Part shown: in pieces, positions 1 to 11,439 of the stretch
Layout: the number at the start of each line of letters is the position of its first letter
How positions within the stretch are numbered: the first letter of the stretch is position 1
DNA from: Polytrichum commune
Lineage: Eukaryota; Streptophyta; Polytrichopsida; Polytrichales; Polytrichaceae
Direction of reading: 5' to 3'
Assembly: GCA_950295325.1 (NCBI GenBank)
Contig: OX485803.1
Span: 24,426,001 to 24,490,000 of the forward strand
DNA: 64,000 nucleotides
The notes under the pieces: model-generated
What the model was told of the DNA's origin: nothing
What the model saw: only the letters and a program-made list of their open reading frames with translations
Databases searched by the model: none
Made by a program: the position numbers and the translations under genes

Positions 1-722
1 AATTGTCTGTGAATTCCTCTCGATCGATTGGTAATTTTCCTGAAGTCTTGAATTTGAACTGGGTATTTCTCAAACTCAACCGATTCATTCATAAATAGCT
101 GTCGCTTCTCACTGTTCATTGCTTGTGACTGAAAGAGTAACGATGATATGCAATGAAGGTGATTGGTTTCCAAAATCTGTTCCTGTCACACACTCTTAAT
201 TAGTTCCCCAATTAGTTAAACTTTTTGAATATAAGAATATAAGAATAGTCTGTAAATTCCTCTTGATCGATTGGTAATTTTCCTGAAGTCTTGAATTCGA
301 ACTGGGTATTTCTCAAACTCAACCGATTCATTCATAAAAAGCTGTCGCTTCTCGCTGTTCATTGCTTGTGACTGAAAGAGTAACGATGATATGCAATGAA
401 GGTGATTGGTTTCCAAAATCTGTTCCTGTCACACACTCTTAATTAGTTCCCCAATTAGTTAAACTTTTTGAATATAAGAATATAAGAATATAAGAATAGT
501 CTGTAAATTCCTCTCGATCGATTGGTAATTTTCCTGAAGTCTTGAATTCGAACTGGGTATTTCTCAAACTCAACCGATTCATTCATAAACAGCTGTCGCT
601 TCTTGCTGTTCATTGCTGGTGACTGAAAGAGTAACGATGTTATGCAATGAAGGTGATTGGTTTCCGAAATCTGTTCCTGTCACACACTCTTAATTAGTTC
701 CCTAATTAGTTGAACTTTTTGA
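1..722. repeat. Three tandem copies of a ~245-bp unit
   Basis: Three near-identical copies begin near positions 1, 244 and 495; the spacing is about 243 and then 251 bp because the short motif 'atataaga' varies in number at the second junction. Each copy runs from a segment containing TCGATCGATTGG to TTCCCCAATTAGTT. Short open frames on the minus strand recur in each copy simply because the DNA is duplicated, and I recognise no protein in them. The array reaches the window edge, so it may continue to the left. Confidence 0.9.
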
Positions 723-1703
723 TGAATCTTACAGCAAGAGTTGCCTCGAACTTCATAGGGTCGAGGCAACTTCTACCGATTAGATTTGCACAACAACGTT
801 TGTGTTGCATTAGCAAGTCTACGATGAAGCATAAGCAACAATCGGATAGAAAGCCGGATCAATTTTAATGTCAAGGTGTGGGTATCGGAAGACAAAGTAT
901 GTTTGTTGATTTCTTAGCTGAATACATAGGTTCTTCCAACTATGTTCACTATTGAGTGTGGAGTAGCTAATAAAAGCTGAAGACGTAGTCCAATCTCTTT
1001 TAAACATGTGTCTCTATGGTATTTGTTCTTTGATCCTCACGTTACCACACACCAATTAAACAAAAGTGTCCAATTAAGACAAATAAGCAAACAACACCTA
1101 CAAACCTTAGTCATTTAAAACAACAATATCTGTGGTTCACATTCTTTCATTCAAAGCTTAGGTGAGCGGCATGCTCAACTTGGTTACTGCATCTTAATTA
1201 GACACCCATATGTGAGTGGGGTGTGGCTAGGTGTGGAATATGGATCGAAGCATAAAGTGTAAAAAAGCACATGTGTATAAAAGAGATTGGATTAGGTATG
1301 TGCTCAAAGTTTGTTACTTATCCTAAGTCTAATAGTCAACTTATAAACTACCAATTGCAAAGGGACCTACATGATCAAATACAAAGAAACCGACATTTAA
1401 GAATAATTGGACAAACCACTTGTCTAAAAATGATAAGGGATGTGCATTTGTGAGGACAAAAACATCAAAAAACAACAACAAAAACAACAACACAACAACT
1501 ACAACTTCGAACGCTTATATTTCATGCTCACCGACCACCATATTTGTGCAGTTTTGTGATGTAGTATATGTCATATTGGTGGTTGAAAATTTTCAAAATT
1601 CATGCATAAATCCAAATATATTTAAATCCTATTTTTGAGGTTTTTTTAAAATTTTCTAATGAATAAGATAGTCGTATTAGTTTTAAAATTATGGGGAAAA
1701 TTG
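723..1703. repeat. Intergenic DNA with a fragment of the dispersed foldback family
   Basis: No gene is visible. About 1000-1450 carries phrases shared with the foldback family seen at 11440-12690 and 13030-13720, such as 'gattgga', 'gtgtggctaggtgtggat' and a block on oriented conversion of the same motifs. The rest is AT-rich with CAACAA microsatellite-like sequence near 1470-1505. Confidence 0.5.
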
Positions 1704-3575
1704 GCTATGGCCTCGATTTAGATTTGCTAAATCATCTTATATTTGGTGTATATATGTAGGAGAATTGATTTAACCATAAAATATAATCATTGAAACATGT
1801 CCACCTTATGCAATGTACAACACCTTATATAACAAAGGATTAACTTCAAACATATATACATACTGTACATTGAGCGTGGGGCTTGCCTTAGAAGTGAGCA
1901 ACACATGGAAGTTGTTGTACTATCGAATATGTTAGAGAACAATAAGAATAATAAGCATGGCCTCCATGACTTATCCTGTAACAGCAAGTATCCCAGGCCA
2001 CCTTCACTAGTTGCCACGTCCCAATGATTGCAAGATCATGTGCGTGGGTTGGTGATGAGTAGTGTGGACCACACTAATTAATAGTTTACACATTAACTAA
2101 TAATGTTGCCAATTCTTTATCCATAGGCACAACTGCCTAGTGTCGATACGATACATGCAAAACTCGTAAACGCTTATGTAGTGATCAAGAGTACAAGTCT
2201 TGACCAAAATCCACAATCCATGGCTTTAAGTAATGTGGTAGCTCTTCTTAATTGGACACCTATATTTGAGTAGTAATTAACAAGGTTTGTAGTGAAGATT
2301 GCACACTAAGAATGACAATACGCAGAGATGTAGCTATACATGTTACCCAAACATATTTACTTCAAAAAAACAAAAAAACAAAACATATTGTATGGCCTTG
2401 ATTTAGATTTGCTAATCATCTTGTATTTGGTTTATATATGTAGGAGAATTGGTTTAACCATAAAATATAATCATTGAAACATGTCCACCTTATGCAATGT
2501 AGAACACCTTATATAACAAAGGATTAACTTCAAACATATATACATATCGTACATTGAGCGTGGGGCTTGCCTAAGCGAGCAACACATGGTAGTTGTACTA
2601 TCAAATATGTTAGAGAACTATAAGAATAATAAGCATGGCCTCCATGACTTATCCTGTACAGTCCACCCTCTATAAATGTTAGGCTCTGGAGTAAAATTCT
2701 CCTAACATTTATAGTGAGTTAACATTGTAACAGTTATAAAGGGATATTTTTGAATGCTTAACAAATATAAATTCATTACAATTATGGAGGGAGAGTTTTG
2801 CAAAATTATCATATACAAAATATGTGTATCAAATCAATCTTTTATTTTTATGAAACAAAATAAGAATCAATATAGACCAGATGAATAATTTGATCACAAA
2901 AGTCAAATTTGGTGGCTTTTGCCACTTTGAAAGGTTGTGAGTCAATGTAATGGATGTCATCACACAGTATTGGATGTATTTTGTAGGTTAACATTTATAA
3001 GTGGCAAATTAACAAAGAGGGGAGTAAATTATTGTTAACATTTAACATAGTTAACATTCTAGTTAGCAATATGAGGGGAATACGATTTTGTTAACAAATA
3101 TAATGAGTTAACGTTTATAAGTGTAACATTTATCGAGGGTGGACTGTAACAGCAAGTATCCCAGGCCACCTTCACTAGTTGCCACGTCCCAATGATTGCA
3201 AGATCATGTGCGTGGGTTGGTGATGAATAGTGTGGACCACACTAATATAATAGTTTACACATTAACTAATAATGTTGCCAATTCTTTATCCATAGGCACA
3301 ACTGCCTAGTGTCGATATGACACATGCAAAACTCGTAAACGCTTATGTAGTGATCAAGAGTACAACTCTTGACCAAAATCCACGATCCATGGCTTTAAGT
3401 AATGTGGACCTTATGTGGTAACTCTTCTTAATTGGACACCTATATTTGAGCAGTAATTAACAAGGCTTGTAGTGAAGATTGCACACTAAGAATGACAATA
3501 CGCAGAGATGTAGCTATACATGTTACCCAAACAAATTTACTTCAAAAAACAAACAAAAAAAACAAACAAAACATG
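1704..3575. repeat. Tandem direct duplication (about 685-bp unit), second copy interrupted
   Basis: The segment at about 1704-2387 is repeated with few differences at about 2391-3575. Shared landmarks are 'taggagaattg', 'gcctccatgacttatcctgta', 'cagcaagtatcccaggccac' and 'acgcagagatgtagctatac'. The second copy is about 490 bp longer because a TIR element is inserted at 2659-3146, while the first copy keeps the empty site at 1979-1981. A further partial repeat of 'tgtagccatacatgttaccc' lies just after 3575. I see no coding sequence in it. Confidence 0.88.
2659..3146. mobile_element. Non-autonomous pogo/Tc1-mariner-like MITE, 488 bp, TA target site
   Basis: The element starts CAGTCCACCCTCTATAAATG and ends with the inverted complement (CAGTCCACCCTCGATAAATG read from the right end), with 22 of 23 terminal bases matching. 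It is flanked by TA at 2657-2658 and 3147-3148. The undisturbed site is present in the tandem sister copy at 1979-1981, which proves the boundaries. There is no transposase ORF. CAGTCC termini with a TA duplication fit the pogo/Tigger branch of Tc1-mariner; the superfamily call is inference. Confidence 0.85.
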
Positions 3576-3682
3576 TGCAGAAATGTAGCCATACATGTTA
3601 CCCAAAAAGATGGTGTATCCTTCATTTTCTCGTTGTATGGTCTGACAATGATGCATCCCTTTTAGACACTTGGGTGCAAGGT

Positions 3683-4296
3683 TGATTTTTCACAAAGTTT
3701 TTGCCCGTCCACGTCCAAAAACCTTGAATTGAAAGCCAAAAAAAATTGCAACCCGTCTCAAAACCGGTTTGAAAATGAAAATACATGTCCCGCAAGAGGT
3801 ATAAATAAGTCTCTTACAATGTTGGTAAAGAATTAGAAAAAAAACAAAAAAACAAAAAAAATCGAAAGATGTCGACATGTGACTGGTTGCACTTGGAAAC
3901 AATAGGATCTTGACAAATTATGTCTTCAATGTTCGTCAGTTATCTGTCTTTTGCTGTCGATTCTCATCTTTCTAGTACACCCCATTCTAAATTTTGTGGT
4001 TGATGAATTAATGTATGCAGGTGAATCAAGCACTTCAAGATTGATATTTTGATTGGGTATTAGTGGTTTGATTGCATCATGCTTATATTCACATGTCATA
4101 TATGACATAATGTAACTGATATTTGTATCATTTATTTTTTTTGGAAAAAAATCAAACAATTTGTTATTTTTAGAACCCTTCCAAAGTGAATTTGACACGT
4201 CCAAAAACCGGTTCATTTTCTAAGAACCCGTCCACTTGAAATGTTTTTTTTATATGAACATGTCCCTGGACATGTTAGGGACCTTGTGAAAAATCA
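3683..4296. mobile_element. Possible short TIR element (TGATTTTTCACAA termini)
   Basis: TGATTTTTCACAA at 3683-3695 is inverted exactly at 4284-4296. The interior has two copies of the phrase 'cgtccaaaaacc', one near each end, and AT-rich DNA between. No convincing target-site duplication is visible and there is no transposase. It may be a MITE or only an inverted repeat. Confidence 0.45.
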
Positions 4297-5055
4297 CCAC
4301 TGCTTGGGTGCTCAAAAGTGAAGAGACAGAGAGAGCGAGAAGCTATTCAAGGTAAGATTTGAACCCTTAAAAGCCTGAGGGGTAAAGGATTTGGAGGATG
4401 TGTTGTGAAGTAACACTTCCAAGGGTTTCTTGAGTATAATCAAGAAAGAGAAATAATGAGACTCCATCAAAGGATCACATCTACAGAACACAAAAACTAA
4501 TTTTGGTCCTCCCATAACGAGCGTAGAAGTAAAAGCTTGCAGAATTCATCATGATTTCTCATTGCTTTGATAAGAAACTTGATAAGATTGGCTACATTAC
4601 GAATGATGTAGATTGAGGGAAAGTTGCAAGCGTAATATGATCTTGAGGTGACCAAGTTATCAAAATGTCTTTTGAGATGTGAGCACTTCATGAGGCACTG
4701 AAACAGAATAATTATACGTGAAAGGTTAAGATTGAGCTTTTGCAAGTGGTAGAAGTTTCCAGTAGCTACATCTTTGCAGTTTTTTTTTGGTTGTTGTTAA
4801 GAAACACATGTAGTTTTAGCAAGATCCAATGGTTTGAAATAAAGAGTCCCATTTTGGGATGTAGAGCCCATTGAGGGTTAAGAGTCCAGTGCATGTTCTT
4901 CCCCAAGAATCACCATCTGGCGTGCTTTGCGTGCACAATCGCAAGGATGGAGCAGAGGTCGAATGTTCTACACTTAGTCTTGCCATGCTGACTTTCATGA
5001 AAGATTTCTAACTCTAAATAATATAAGAGGTTGAAGAGCCTTGACTTCGGTGTGA
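4297..5055. repeat. Downstream flank of the MGH gene with a dispersed repeat
   Basis: The block at about 4530-4710, containing 'ggaaagttgcaag' and 'tgagatgtg', recurs in diverged form at about 48490-48665 and more weakly at 25720-25900. No ORF with recognisable protein similarity is present. The part next to 5056 should hold the 3' UTR of the minus-strand gene, but I see no diagnostic polyadenylation site. Confidence 0.5.
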
Positions 5056-8000
5056 TCATTCTTTATGCTTTTGAGGTCCACTCATTTTGTGGCCGATTGC
5101 AATGGCAGCTGGTCGATCGAGCCAAGCTAAGCACATGGCGGCAGTCCATGAGAATTGATGCCCCCCGCATCCATCTCCGGTTATGGGATCGAAGTACTCT
5201 CGAAGCCCAGCTTTGCTCGTTAAGGCTTTTGAGTCCTCCTTGATGCGGTCAGCGAGCTCATCGTACCTACACGTGAGAAACAGTCAGCACATAACATCAC
5301 CTCGCCTCTGCTTCTTTCACCTCTTATTATCCCATAAATCTTTAGCGAGAGAAAATTCTATAGACGTGAGACATCATTGAAAAGATGACTACATATAGAG
5401 TCTAACAAAAACAACTAAATTTGACCTCCCGTCGCTCCCTCCCATCCTTTCTTCTAATTCTCTCCGCTCTCTCCCCTCTTACCTACCTTAACAGTTTCTT
5501 GGACCTTCCTTTGCCCTCATATACATGGTGTTCAAGTGAACTCAAGTTCAAACATTGTGATTACGTGATCCAAGAAGAATGAAAAGCCAAGGAAACATAA
5601 AAAAACTTGCAACTACTACTTGACACAAGAAATATTACTTTCACGTCCTTGGTTGTTCAATGCATCCTTCAGTTTAGTTTCGGTGGTCACAATTATCCAA
5701 GTAATGGTCAGATCACATATTGGGTCCCCAACCCCAATTCTTCTAGCCTGGTCTGTAGCTTTCATACCTCTCGTTGCTCATTCCTCGGTGCTAATTTAAT
5801 TTCTAATATGGGGCTCCCCCCAGTTTTGATCCCAAACGGAACCAGAGCCCGCATATTCTATTTATCTATCTCCGTCACACTCCAGAAGTATACTTTCTCC
5901 TACAAGAGTTCCTTTACAATGTGTGGCCCTTCATCACATCCACGCATATTCTCGAAGGGATTCATGTGAGAGGATTGAATGGTGTTCACGTTGTGTGATC
6001 TGGGTAACCTTTTGAGAAACTTGGTTATGGTTGGTAGCCGCGGCACCTTGGGTAGGTTCGGTCAGCCTGACCCAGGGTGCCAAGGCTACCGGCCATAACG
6101 ACTAACCCCAAAGCAATTACCCAACATAATATATGATATTGGGATGTTGATGTTGAGAGCCAAAGAATCTACATCACTTGTCCACCCTAAATATTTTTAT
6201 ACTACTATTGATGGTAAGTCGGTTGAACTAGTGCAGCCGGTTTCTACAAACAAAGCGAACATGTTGGGTATCAGGGTAGAAACTGGTCATGGACTAGGTA
6301 ACCTTCGAGGCCCGGGAGGGCCAAGAGAGGTTACTGGGCACAACAATTTAGGCGGCCTCTAGATCCTTCGATTATGGAGATCAACGGCCTTAGATTGAGG
6401 GCATGGGAAGGAGAGGGTTATGCTTTGTGGAAGACGTCCTCATCCCCAATCCCAGAAAGCCACCTCATGCGCCAAATGGTTATGGAATTTGTTGAGGAAA
6501 GTAGTGTTATGAAAGTAAGGTTTCATGGAAATTTGATTGGTACCCGTAGTGGCGAAGGCCGTTGGAAATCATCCAGTTGATGATGATCCACACTGGACCA
6601 CGCCAGTAGCGCAATTCCTCGAAGCGAGGATCTTCGGGGTCTAAACTTGGCACCCCATACTTGGCCTTTTCAAGCCATCTCTCCAAATTCTTCACAAGTT
6701 TCGCAGCTTGATCCTTGGTCGCCACCCCTGCAATAATCACCAACACACCAGATCGATGCATCGCTTATCAGCCACTGGTGCCAATGGCCATGGTGATTTA
6801 GACTCGAAGAATTCTTTTAGGTATCGCTGTTCAAACAACACTTGCAGGGAAAGGGAACCAGTGAACCAAAAATAAGAGTCGAGAGATAGTTTATTCAAAG
6901 CTTTCCAAGTTACAAACTCAATACAAAGCAACCAAAAGGAAGCAATCAAAAACTAGAGATAAATATAGAACAAATCACACATGCAGCAGTAGCCAAATGG
7001 TGGCAATCCATTCGACCTCGGGCATGCATCCACAACAATTTGCATGTAAGAAGACACCTTCCAAGACATCCCCAGTAACTGACTTCATTAGTTCCCAACA
7101 ATGGAAGGATCCTTGCTTTAAGATTCTGCCATTGAAAGGCTAAAGAATTGTTTTGTGTAGCATGTGTACTAAGACCTCAACTTCGACACAAGGAAACCAG
7201 GAGAAATACGACAAAACCCTGAACCAGGAAACACAGAAGTCAAGAGTTCTATTTCTTCGAGAAACACCTAGTGTTGCAGCTAAGAGGGCTTTGACAAGAT
7301 CACCTCTGAGGAATCCTCCAAAGCGCTTGATACATGTTTGAAACACTCTTTGAATGCAGGGGTTCCAGAGGAAGTACCGACTTAGTTGTACTAATGAGAC
7401 AACGTTTACTAAGCCTTCAAAAAGAAGAGGATTCAACATCTGATTTTCCTCTGATAGACTATAGGAAAAGAGGACAGATTGATTCTAATCTGCGAAAAGG
7501 GGGGAAAATCTAGCCATCTCAGAGTGTTTACAAATTCGAAAATGTGGAGCTACAATGCTACAACCCTAGACATTGTTGATACTGCAAATCTAACCATGAC
7601 TCACTCACAAAACCCTGTGTTTCATCATCTGCTTAGATTGCAGTGGGAGCTTGCTGCCACTAATGTGGGGTAAAGTGATGATACGTTCAGAATTCCAATG
7701 AGAGTGAGCATGGATGAAAGAGATTCACTCCCGGGAATGGGAAGAAGAGGGCAGGTTCATTCTAACCTGCGAAAAGGGGGAGAAATGCAGCCGAGATTCC
7801 GGCATCTGCAAGCTTTCCAGTGATCTGGTCCTGGCATTTGTAGAGCCCTGCTTCATCATCCCAAAGCTCATTAAACCCCTGAAACCCTTTTTCTAGCCAT
7901 CCCTCGATCTCGGTCACCACGTCGTTCTGCTTCAGCTGCAGCGCCATCCACCTCAAGTCTCGGTTTGCACGGAACAAGATGCTGTTCACACATAGGTCGG

Positions 8001-8574
8001 TCATCCGGAAAGGCGAGATCCAGTACAGCTCGTCGGGGTTGTAGAAGTCCGCCTTCTTGAACCTAGTTGTGTGCAAAACCCAGAGCGAGTTGTTTAATCC
8101 AAAAGTGCCTTAAAGATTCTTATAGGATGAAACGTTTCCCTTATTCAAGCAGCTTACCTGTATAAGAGCGTGAGGTAATGGTCGTATGTATCTTTGGTAG
8201 GGCGCATGTTGGCGTTCACGTGGTTGAGGTCTTGGCGCTCATACGGTGGCAGCTCGTCGACAGGGAATTTCATAGCCTCGTCCCACGCGGGGCTGTTGTC
8301 CATGCCGGACTCCCATGGATGTAGGATTGCAACCACACCTTTGTTCTCTGGATCCCGGGCCTACACATTCAGGAGCAAGGATTTTTGAGCTTCAAGAAAT
8401 TTGCTAATATTCTTCGAGAACGACGGTTGTTTAAGAACAGATTGACATAGTTTGTGCACTCTGTATCTCGTGTGTTGTAGTCCAGGAGCAAGAAAATTCG
8501 AACTTCAAGAAATTTGCTTGTAGGCTTCAAGAGTTAAGGTTTCACAAAATCAGGCTGACATTGTTGTGCACTCT

Positions 8575-8609
<35 letters not shown>

Positions 8610-9508
8610 AATTCCTCACCTTGTACCACCATCGGTGCCAGGCGAGCAGCTTTGGGAATAGCTCCTCGATCTTAGACCTAGCGAGGTCTTGTTGCTCGGC
8701 ATGCTCATACATGAACCGTGCAGCCAAGGCTGCCACGGGAGGTTGGGAGATACCGGTGGTTTTGCTCGGCTTCTCAGGCGTACCCCAAATCTCCGGGCCC
8801 GGGAAATAGGTGTTGGAGAATTTGTGGAAATTAATGGAAGCGACCATGCCATCGGCCCATTGATCGGAAAACAGGAACTCGAGCTCCTCCCATCCTCGCT
8901 CTTCATCAAACACTGCCCAGCCTGCTGAGACGATTGCCGAGTCCCAGTTCCACTGATTGACAACAAGAGAGAGAATCCAATTAGCTGAGTAGAAAGAAAG
9001 TTTTCTGCAATCCAAAGCAAAGCGAGCTTCTCTAATTCATTCTATTGCCCTGTAATCAAGAATCACTACGGGAATTGCATGACCGTACCACTTGTTTTCT
9101 TCCACTAGAAGCTTGTCAAATCTTCGAATGTGTTTTTTTTAGAATCTAGCATTAGTAGATCATTAATGGAGGAGAATTAGTGGTAAGACCAAGTGATCCC
9201 CGCAGCGAATGTTGCTAAATGTTAGAGAAGATTGAATTTACTTCGAAAGGGTAAAGGAATTCAAAGAGTCTAAGTTAGCTCAATCACCAAAAGGCCCCAT
9301 CAAGTGACCTTAAACATTCTAGATGAGGAACTTAATAAGATTGAGAGTAGATGAACAACCAAGTGTTCTAGTCTCTTGAAAAGATGAAGTGTCGTCAAGA
9401 GACTACAAGTGTAAAATTTCTACATATGAATAAATGAAGAGGCTCGGGGGTGAGATCATCAGCAGCTTATGTGACTTCCTTCGCTCTAAGGTTGGGGGGA
9501 GAGCCCTC

Positions 9509-9544
<36 letters not shown>

Positions 9545-10675
9545 TTCTCTCATTCATTCCATTCTCCATGTGATCAAGAATGTCACCGAATGTCATTGAT
9601 TGAGAATTGGATTTACTTGGAAAGGGTAAAGGCCTTCTGCAGGGACGGTGTAGCCGCCTCGATCGTTCTTGCGCAACACTTCCATGGAATCCCGCACCAC
9701 GTGCGCTCGCACATATCCCTCCAATTCATCCTCGTTGTTTCTGCATGGAAACGAGGTCAAAAACTTTGCATCTTGTACTATTCATTCAAACCCTTCCAAT
9801 GGTGACCGAATTTTATCACATCCTAATCTCAAGCTCGGGCTCGAACTATTCCTGCGCGCACACGGACTCAACAGACAATCAAATAATTTGAGCACGATCG
9901 AACTCTTTCGAACCTTGAATGCTTCCTTCTTCTCATTCCATCAAAAAGAATGTTATCCTTGTTGTTGATGGAATGAGAAGAAGGAAGCAATTGAGGTACG
10001 AATGAATTTGAAATTTCACTAAACCCTTGCTGTGATGACCGAATCGCATCGCATCCTAATCTCAAGCTCGGGCTCGAAATTCCTACGCGCACATGAATTT
10101 AACAGACACTCATATGATTAGAGTACAATCAAAATTCGAACTCCATCGAACCTGACTTCCTTGCTTCTTCTCATTCCATCAACATAAAAGACTGTTCCTT
10201 TCCTTCCTTCTTCTCAATCCATCAATATGGAAGGTTGTTGAATTCCTTCTCATCCTTCCTTCTTGTCAGTCCGCCAACATAAAAGGTTGTTGATTGAATG
10301 AGAAGAACGAAGGAAGGAACTCAACAATCTTATACATTGATGGAATGGAAGGAAATCAACAGCCTTTTACGTTGATGGAATGAGTTGAAGAAGGAAATCA
10401 GGTTCGAAAGAGTTTGGAATTTTGCGACGAGTCTTAACTTTAACTTACATATGGCCAGTAGAGAAGAGACGATGCAAGCTCCGGTTCCTCCAAATCCTTT
10501 GATCCTGGCCAGACTTGTCAGTCGAGTCCAACGTAGTTTTACTCTTCGCAGGGGGAGCTTGAGATCGCGATGTCTGAGGGTACCGTGGCTCCGAATCCCC
10601 CGTGACCACCCCGTCCGCCATAGCTGCGGCCAAGACCTGCTTCTGAAGATCCTCGGATTCCACCGGCGCCACCAT
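5056..10675 (-). CDS. Mannosylglycerate hydrolase-type glycoside hydrolase (GH63), seven exons
   Basis: The coding exons, in transcription order, are 10675-10449, 9740-9617, 8952-8620, 8360-8158, 8062-7767, 6727-6544 and 5266-5056. All junctions are GT-AG and the phases join cleanly to give 525 residues ending in TGA. Landmarks are YPFQWNWDSA (about 113-122), HPWESGMDNSP (242-252), RYWRGPVW (about 430) and REYFDPITGDGCGG (478-491), then FSWTAA. These are hallmarks of the mannosylglycerate/glucosylglycerate hydrolase branch of GH63 and not of ER glucosidase I. From family knowledge the catalytic pair is an Asp in the MDNSP segment (D249) and a Glu in EYFDP (E479); both are present. The expected reaction is hydrolysis of the compatible solute to a hexose plus glycerate, probably in the cytosol. 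The first 75 residues are a low-complexity, poorly conserved extension; the ATG at 10675 is the first in frame, and an in-frame Met about 18 residues later is an alternative start. Introns contain (GT)14, (CT)n/(CA)n tracts and foldback repeats. Confidence 0.9.
5267..6543 (-). repeat. MGH intron 6 with a GC-rich foldback
   Basis: This intron runs from donor GTACCA (6543) to acceptor TAG (5267-5269). About 5998-6340 is a foldback: GGTAGCCGCGGCACC near 6034 pairs with the inverted GGTGCCAAGGCTACC near 6076, and GGTAACCTT motifs lie further out. I see no exon in it. Confidence 0.6.
6728..7766 (-). other. MGH intron 5
   Basis: A GT-AG intron of 1039 bp between HPLFAG-side and GVATKD-side exons. 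It contains a duplicated phrase: 'aggacagattgattctaatctgcgaaaa' near 7470 echoes the exon-5 donor region near 7752 ('ggttcattctaacctgcgaaaa'), so about 7465-7520 looks like a partial duplicate of the exon 5/intron 5 boundary. I see no other coding sequence. Confidence 0.6.
8579..8606. repeat. (GT)14 microsatellite
   Basis: A perfect dinucleotide tract inside intron 3 of the MGH gene, about 14 bp from the exon 3 donor. It is a likely polymorphic marker. Confidence 0.95.
9508..9544. repeat. Compound (CT)n-(CA)n microsatellite
   Basis: About ten CT units are followed directly by about eight CA units, in intron 2 of the MGH gene, roughly 75 bp from the exon 2 boundary. Confidence 0.92.
9803..10400. 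repeat. Direct and inverted repeats in MGH intron 1
   Basis: A segment starting 'gaccgaat' at 9803 recurs at 10036 (period about 233 bp) with the shared phrase CCTAATCTCAAGCTCGGGCT. At 9923-9988 a hairpin is formed by GCTTCCTTCTTCTCATTCCA and its inverted complement. Further copies of TTCTTCTCATTCCATCAA and its inverse recur up to 10390. No exon is visible here. Confidence 0.8.
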
Positions 10676-10830
10676 TGCAAATTGCTGTCTTCCTACTCCT
10701 CCAAGGATCTACTCCTCAGCCGGTGTTTTTTGGCGCCAGAACTTTGAGCTTTGCAACACTTTCCTGCTCCCCTTTCACCTGCAATTATAAAATCGAAAAC
10801 AACGTAGACCATTAAACAAACAACAGAGTA

Positions 10831-11280
10831 ATGGCAGTAACTTGCAATGGATTCCTTCAAATCCAATCACCCTCTCCAGCCTCATTCCTCAACATTCCAC
10901 AATCCTCTCCCGTGAGCACACAAATCAAAATTCACAAACCTCATAAGCTACCCAGAATTCCAGACTCCCGCAAATTCCTTTATAAGCTCGACCTGAAAAC
11001 TCCTTTGTTAGCAAGTTGCTTTTCCAGCCAAACCTAACAATGCCCACAGCTCAGAAGTGCAGGGCTCCGAGGTACTAATTTTGAAGTTGGTGATGAGAGA
11101 TGGGAAGCTTGAATGTGGCGAACTTCTTTGGACATGGATTGAGGTGGAAGGCAGCCTGAAACAAGCGTCGAAGAAGCAATTTGAGCCACCTGTGTTTATT
11201 ACTTGTTGTTGCATATTTTGTAGCTCGAATAGACGTAACGTGAGTGAGAGTGTGGGACCCTTGTGAACAATCCCGCAAAT
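10831..11280 (+). pseudogene. Weak candidate coding fragment divergent from MGH
   Basis: An open frame from the ATG at 10831 codes for 68 residues rich in Ser, Pro and Lys, like a plastid transit peptide, and ends at 11037. In another frame from about 11031 to 11210 a second open stretch continues (it includes GKLECGELLWTWIE), so a frameshift could separate two parts of one former gene. I recognise no domain. It lies head-to-head with the MGH gene about 155 bp away and may instead be promoter or 5' UTR DNA that happens to be open. Confidence 0.25.
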
Positions 11281-11439
11281 TGCCCAAAAACAAAAAGTGA
11301 ACAAGAGCTGCAGTGACTCCGAAGCAGCTCCGAATCATCACGGCGCCGAAGACGTGCTTCCTTGTTTTCAACTTTCCAAACCTTCCAATAAAGTCACATG
11401 AAGATTCAAGAATCTCGTTCGAGTCAATGGCGCATAAGG

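Noticed and set aside
1-722. Coding gene in the 245-bp tandem units
   Set aside because: The minus-strand frame is short, has no domain and repeats only because the DNA does.
8542-9020. Minus-strand frames longer than MGH exon 3, including one reading into the GT repeat
   Set aside because: Splice sites at 8952 and 8620 give the family protein in phase; the extra parts are intron, and the second frame is an out-of-frame shadow.
10330-10747. Other frames over MGH exon 1 (both strands)
   Set aside because: Only the frame from 10675 with donor at 10448 joins in phase to the conserved exon 2.
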